Below the pieces are notes generated by a model. It saw only the letters and a program-made list of their open reading frames with translations. It had not been told where the DNA came from and ran no database searches. Of a stretch of 10,533 nt of DNA, positions 7,090-10,533 are shown one piece after another. A program made the translations under genes and the position numbers. The DNA is taken from NCBI GenBank assembly GCA_002506425.1, contig DAXO01000027.1, forward strand, positions 29,490-40,022. The letters run 5' to 3'. The stretch is from Methanomassiliicoccaceae archaeon UBA480 (GTDB lineage Archaea > Thermoplasmatota > Thermoplasmata > Methanomassiliicoccales > Methanomethylophilaceae). Numbering within the stretch: position 1 is the stretch's first letter; every line of letters starts with the position of its first letter.

Positions 7090-7164
7090 GGCCGGGATAG
7101 GGTAGCTTGGTTATCCTAGGGGACTGTGGATCCCTTGACTCGGGTTCAAATCTCGGTCCCGGCC
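7090..7164 (+). tRNA. tRNA-His (GUG) with genome-encoded G-1
   Basis: Complete cloverleaf without intron. The acceptor stem GCCGGGA (7091-7097) pairs with TCCCGGC (7157-7163). T8 and A9 are at 7098-7099, and the D-arm is 7100-7117 with GG at 7109-7110. The anticodon stem GGGGA/TCCCT encloses loop CTGTGGA with anticodon GTG at 7126-7128. The variable loop is TGAC, and the T-arm is TCGGG-TTCAAAT-CTCGG. The extra G at 7090 faces discriminator C73 (7164), the G-1:C73 pair that marks histidine tRNAs and is read by HisRS, here encoded rather than added afterwards. The next bases are CCT, so the CCA tail is not encoded. The D-stem is weak, with a T13-T22 mismatch. Confidence 0.95.
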
Positions 7165-7175
7165 CCTTCTCATAT

Positions 7176-7191
7176 CCTGCCTCCGTGCAGG
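7176..7191 (+). other. Small hairpin between tRNA-His and rtcB
   Basis: CCTGC-CTCCGT-GCAGG forms a 5-bp stem followed by TTACTTTC. It could end or process the tRNA transcript before rtcB. The T-run is broken, so co-transcription of the tRNA and rtcB remains possible. A weak CATATC at 7171-7176 is the only TATA-like sequence before rtcB. Confidence 0.25.
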
Positions 7192-7221
7192 TTACTTTCA
7201 CAAGCCTTTCGAGGAGACATC

Positions 7222-8673
7222 ATGGCATACGAGGGAAAGCTCAACAGAATCGACGACAACAGATGGGAGATCCCCATGGACGAAGCCATCGGCATGCGGA
7301 CCAACGCCGTCATCTACGCCGACGAAGCCATGATCTCCCATATACGCGCCGACAACGCCCCGCAGCAGGCCGCCAACGTCGCATGCCTCCCCGGGATCGT
7401 AGGAAGCTCGATGGCCATGCCTGATATCCACTGGGGCTACGGATTCCCTATAGGCGGAGTGGCCGCCGTCGATGCGTCGTCCGGATCCATATCCCCGGGA
7501 GGGATCGGCTTCGACATCAACTGCGGTGTCCGTCTGATAAAGACGGATCTCACTGTCGAGGACCTGGGAGACAGGAAGAACGCCCTCGTCGACGAGCTCT
7601 ACAAGAACGTTCCCTCCGGACTCGGATCCAAAGGGCTCACGAAAGTCGGATACAAGGAGCTCGAGGACATCCTGTCCAACGGATCGGAATGGGCCGTCGA
7701 GAACGGATACGGATGGGAGGAGGACCTCGATGCCACCGAGGAGCACGGGCACATGCTCGATGCCGATCCGTCCAAGGTGAGCGACAAATCCCGCAAGAGA
7801 GGACTTCCCCAATTGGGATCCCTGGGATCCGGGAACCACTTCCTGGAGCTGGATGTCGTCGACCGCACCTTCGACGAGCAGACCGCCAAGGCCTTCGGGC
7901 TGAAGGAGGGGCAGATCACCGTCACGGTCCACTGCGGATCCCGCGGATGCGGGCACCAGATAGCCACGGACTACCTTCAGGAGATGGAGCGCTACGTCAA
8001 GAAGAACTCCATCGGGCTCCCGGACAGGCAGCTGGCATGCGCCCCGCTCGACTCGAAGCTCGGCGAGGACTACTACCGCGCCATGTGCTGCGGCGCAAAC
8101 TACGCATGGGCCAACAGGCAGATGATAACCCATTGGGTCAGGGAATCGTTCGAGAACATCCTCGGAGACTCCGCGGAATCCATGGGCATGAAGGTCGTCT
8201 ACGACGTGGCGCACAACATCGCGAAGATGGAGAGGCACGACGTCGATCGGCACGCGGAGGACGTCCTCGTTCACAGGAAGGGCGCCACGCGCGCATTCGC
8301 TCCCGGCAGGCCCGAGATACCGATGAAGTACCGCGACCACGGGCAGCCCGTCATAATCCCCGGGGACATGAGCGTCGGAACCTACGTCCTCGCAGGACGC
8401 AGAGGCAGCATGGAGCAGACGTTCGGGTCGTCCTGCCACGGGGCCGGAAGGCAGATGTCCAGGAAAGCGGCCATAGACACGCTCACAGTCGACGGCGTGA
8501 TGAGGGAGATGGCCGACAAGGGCGTCTATCTCAGGAACGGAACGGTCGAGGGAGTGCTCGAGGAGGCTCCGGAAGCCTACAAGGATGTGGACGAGGTGGT
8601 CCGCGTCGTATGCGATGCGGGATTGACCGAGAAGGTGGCCAAGCTCACCCCCATCGGCGTGATAAAGGGCTGA
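7222..8673 (+). CDS. rtcB: RNA-splicing ligase RtcB
   Basis: GTP- and Mn2+-dependent ligase of 483 aa, the usual archaeal length. It joins a 2',3'-cyclic phosphate (or 3'-phosphate) end to a 5'-OH, sealing tRNA halves after intron removal and repairing broken RNA. All catalytic positions are present: D98 and C101 (GIGFDINCGV), H206 (GSGNHF), H237 (HCGSRGCGHQ), H331 (VAHNIAK), H406 (SCHGAGR, the guanylylated histidine) and the penultimate K482. The ATG at 7222 has GAGGAG at 7211-7216, 5 nt upstream; the frame is open further up but only through the tRNA. It starts 57 nt after tRNA-His on the same strand, though that tRNA has no intron. None of its 28 Arg codons is CGA. Its TGA (8671-8673) directly abuts the expected end of the convergent HD gene. 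Confidence 0.97.
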   Translation: MAYEGKLNRIDDNRWEIPMDEAIGMRTNAVIYADEAMISHIRADNAPQQAANVACLPGIVGSSMAMPDIHWGYGFPIGGVAAVDASSGSISPGGIGFDINCGVRLIKTDLTVEDLGDRKNALVDELYKNVPSGLGSKGLTKVGYKELEDILSNGSEWAVENGYGWEEDLDATEEHGHMLDADPSKVSDKSRKRGLPQLGSLGSGNHFLELDVVDRTFDEQTAKAFGLKEGQITVTVHCGSRGCGHQIATDYLQEMERYVKKNSIGLPDRQLACAPLDSKLGEDYYRAMCCGANYAWANRQMITHWVRESFENILGDSAESMGMKVVYDVAHNIAKMERHDVDRHAEDVLVHRKGATRAFAPGRPEIPMKYRDHGQPVIIPGDMSVGTYVLAGRRGSMEQTFGSSCHGAGRQMSRKAAIDTLTVDGVMREMADKGVYLRNGTVEGVLEEAPEAYKDVDEVVRVVCDAGLTEKVAKLTPIGVIKG

Positions 8674-8676
8674 TCG

Positions 8677-9987
8677 GAGTCCCAGAACCCTGCGGGACGC
8701 CTTGGAGACGGCGGGCACGTGCTCTTCCGGACACGAGATCAGGACCGCCCATCCGTAGGGGTCCCTCGACTGCAGCGCCCTGGCTATCGGCGAGTATCTG
8801 GCTAGCGAGCGGACCTTGCCGCGGTCGTCGACGATGGAGACGTCGGTCTTCCCGACGTTCATCTTCCCCTGGAGGTTGGATCTGGACGTGACCTCCGCGC
8901 AGACGTCCATCCATTCCAGGCCCGCTGCATCGGCTATCTCGGCCTCCAGCCTGGAATCGCCTCCCTTCCCGGTGTACCCGAGCAGGGTCTCCGCGATGGA
9001 ATCGTCCATCTGCTCGCTGTAGATCGCGAACGCCTTCTTGTTCAGCATGCGCGACCTGGCTCTCCTCGCATCGAACGCTGCTCTTCCTCCGGACGCCATG
9101 AGCATCGATTCCAGATCGGAATCCCCCATCGTGTGGATGCCTGAGGCGTCGATCCCCGAAGCCTCGACAGCTTTGGAGATCATCCTCTGCGCCATGCGCG
9201 TGGTCTCATGGTAGTACACCGCCGTGTACATCAGGGAGCGGGATACCATCAGCCCCTCGGCCGCGGTGACCCCGCCGCGTTCCAGGACTATCCTGTCGTT
9301 GACCACGGACATCGTCTTGATGAGCCGGTCGCAGTCTATCCTCCCGTGGCAGACCCCCGTGTGCAGGGAATCCCTCATCAGGTAGTCCATCTGATCGGCA
9401 TCGACAGGGCCGTGGATGATCTGATGGGCGTAGTCCTTCGATGGGAAGTAGCCGTGCCCGTCCCAATAGCGGTCCATCATCTCGGAACCGGTCGATTCGG
9501 GATATGCTATGAGATCGCAGACGTCCTCCGGCGAGATGCCTTCGGCCGAGATGACCTCGGCCATCGTGTCCATGCCTCCGAACAGATCGGAATCCTCTTC
9601 GCGGAAATACGGGACCTTTCCGAACACCAGGGCGCGCGCCATATCCATATGGCCCATCCCCGTGGCGTCCTCCATGGCTCCTTCCAGTGCATGGGAGTAG
9701 GGCGGATGGCATACATCGTGCAGCAGAGCCGCCATGCGGACCGCACGGGAATCCTCGTCGTCAAGGCCTATGGCCTCCGCCATGCGGCCGGCCAGGCAGT
9801 ACGTTCCCAGGCAGTGCTCGAATCTCGTATGGTTGGCTCCGGGGAACACGATGCAGCCCATGCCGAGCTGCTTGACCCTCCTGAGCCTCTGCATCTCCGG
9901 GCGATCCAGGATCTCGAGGTACACCCCGTCTATGCCGACGGCCCCGTGCACCGGATCCTGGATCACCTTCGATGCCAAATCACTCAC
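8677..9987 (-). CDS. HD-domain phosphohydrolase (SAMHD1/dNTPase-like), stop codon absent
   Basis: HD-superfamily protein expected to cleave a phosphate ester or nucleotide; the substrate is unknown. The N-terminal KVIQDPVHG (7-15) and FPGANHTRFEH (48-58) are typical of the family. Metal-binding residues are H58, H90-D91 (LLHDVCH) and the acidic D196/D198 with DYLMRDS (201-207), an arrangement like SAMHD1-type triphosphohydrolases. The usual glycine in HDxGH is Cys92-93 region (HDVCH), a small deviation. The start GTG (9987) overlaps the PUA gene by 8 nt, which suggests translational coupling; an in-frame GTG at 9966 is a weaker choice. The protein should end after RRVLGL (residue 437) at 8677, where the next codon is CGA (8676-8674) instead of a stop. 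The frame then stays open, antisense to all of rtcB, to a TGA at 7200-7198, and reads as low-quality antisense sequence. No Arg codon within residues 1-437 is CGA. Confidence 0.85.
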
Positions 9988-10471
9988 CCGTCTTCCAGAG
10001 CCTGTCGCCCACGAAGTGGATGGTCTTCACGGCCTTCCCGGGCTGTTTGGCGCACAGATCCGCGCCCGAGCGGAGCGATACGCCGACTGCGAGCGGCGCT
10101 CCGTTCCTGGCATCCCTTATCCAGACGAGGTCCCCCTCGGCTATGTCCTGGTCCGCCTCGGTTATGCCCGGCCCCATGACGTCCGCACCGTTCGTCACGA
10201 ACGGGACGGCCCCCATGTCGACGGTCACGAAGCGCTTCTGGGGGCGGTACTTCAGGATCCCCCTTATCGTCAGGAACGGCTTCCCGTCCTTGACCAGCGC
10301 GAGGATGTCGCCTTTTACGAAGACCAGGTCGTAGTCGGTGCTCTCGGCCATGTCGACGCCGTCGGCAGGCGTGAACACCGGAACGCCGGACACCTCCTCG
10401 ATCTGCTGCGCGAGGGCCTTCACGTCCTTGTCTCTCATCCTCTTCCTCTTGCGGATCATTATGTCTGCCAT
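9980..10471 (-). CDS. PUA-domain RNA-binding protein (archaeal MCT-1-like)
   Basis: A 163-aa protein with a basic N-terminus (IRKRKRMRDK, 6-15), a small alpha/beta pre-PUA domain (about 15-78) and a C-terminal PUA domain (about 79-158). The latter carries the typical KRFVTVDMGAVPFVTNGADVM (79-99), GPGIT and EGDLVWIRD. PUA domains bind structured RNA; relatives of this layout (MCT-1, archaeal DUF1947/PUA proteins) are linked to ribosome or translation-initiation functions, but the exact role here is not shown. The start at 10471 is chosen from its distance to two TATA boxes and a weak GGGGATG upstream. ATG 10459 (MIRKRKRM) also fits the family start. First gene of a pair with the HD protein, overlapping it by 8 nt. 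Confidence 0.88.
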   Translation of the reverse strand: MADIMIRKRKRMRDKDVKALAQQIEEVSGVPVFTPADGVDMAESTDYDLVFVKGDILALVKDGKPFLTIRGILKYRPQKRFVTVDMGAVPFVTNGADVMGPGITEADQDIAEGDLVWIRDARNGAPLAVGVSLRSGADLCAKQPGKAVKTIHFVGDRLWKTGE

Positions 10472-10497
10472 ATCGCATCCCCGATAGTCCAACGCCG

Positions 10498-10529
10498 ATA
10501 TAGGCTTGATGTCGGTTATGAATTATATA
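10498..10529 (-). promoter_or_regulatory. Tandem TATA boxes upstream of the PUA-HD operon
   Basis: On the minus strand, TATATAAT at 10529-10522 is a strong TATA box predicting a start near 10499 and a 28-nt leader. A second box, CTATATCG (TATAT at 10502-10498), lies 25 nt further and would start transcription at about 10474, giving an almost leaderless mRNA from ATG 10471. Either or both may be used. Confidence 0.45.
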
Positions 10530-10533
10530 CGGG

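Noticed and set aside
7090..7164. Intron in tRNA-His as a reason for its closeness to rtcB
   Set aside because: The cloverleaf is contiguous, with a 7-nt anticodon loop and no insert.
7198..8673. The long minus-strand extension of the HD frame antisense to rtcB, about 490 residues
   Set aside because: Its composition is the usual antisense shadow of a GC-rich gene (Asp, Val, Leu, His, Gly), it has no recognisable domain, and rtcB on the other strand is complete with all its catalytic residues.
7689..8891. Open plus-strand frame of 400 codons overlapping rtcB
   Set aside because: Arg-rich shift of the rtcB reading frame with no domain and no ribosome site.
1..10533. CRISPR array, insertion sequence, phage or defence genes
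   Set aside because: I saw no spaced direct repeats, transposase or integrase motifs, terminal inverted repeats or defence-type genes; all long frames are accounted for by the listed genes or their shadows.

Overview
The window looks like a chromosomal segment of a methanogenic archaeon of the Thermoplasmata, most probably Methanomassiliicoccales. The case rests on an HdrD-type heterodisulfide reductase, a tetraether-lipid synthase with a geranylgeranyl reductase and its ferredoxin, an archaeal PUA protein, archaeal TATA boxes at about -26, and a GC-rich base composition. All seven resolvable stop codons are TGA. That fits a lineage that avoids TAG, as pyrrolysine-using archaea do, but it does not prove it. 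Genus-level placement is inference.

Layout. 1-930 (+) is the 3' part of an HdrC-HdrB fusion (HdrD-like). A hairpin plus U-tract at 921-949 separates it from a convergent operon on the minus strand (3967 down to 955): radical SAM tetraether synthase (Tes), a 2[4Fe-4S] ferredoxin 5 nt downstream, and geranylgeranyl reductase overlapping the ferredoxin by ATGA. This operon reads as a membrane-lipid maturation unit: Tes joins two diether chains into a tetraether, and the reductase saturates the isoprenoid double bonds with electrons from the ferredoxin. A 153-nt gap holds a TATA box, a perfect 14-bp palindrome and a GC hairpin. Next comes thrS (minus, 5884-4121), a bacterial, Clostridia-like threonyl-tRNA synthetase without its TGS domain. 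Upstream of it on the same strand is an unrecognised zinc-ribbon protein (6926 to about 5985).

A divergent intergenic region leads into a plus-strand block: tRNA-His(GUG) with encoded G-1 (7090-7164), then the RNA ligase rtcB (7222-8673). Convergent to rtcB is a minus-strand pair (10471 down to about 8677): a PUA-domain RNA-binding protein overlapping an HD-domain phosphohydrolase by 8 nt.

The oddest signal is that the zinc-ribbon gene and the HD gene both lack a stop codon where one is expected. In each reading frame the first CGA codon lies exactly at the expected end. I found no CGA among the Arg codons of rtcB, thrS or the HD gene body. A CGA is one transition from TGA, and both sit in a CGATC context. 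Without these stops the frames run about 1 kb into thrS and about 1.5 kb antisense through rtcB. I found no mobile element, CRISPR array or defence system. The window is mostly housekeeping and lipid metabolism with a few genuinely unusual details.
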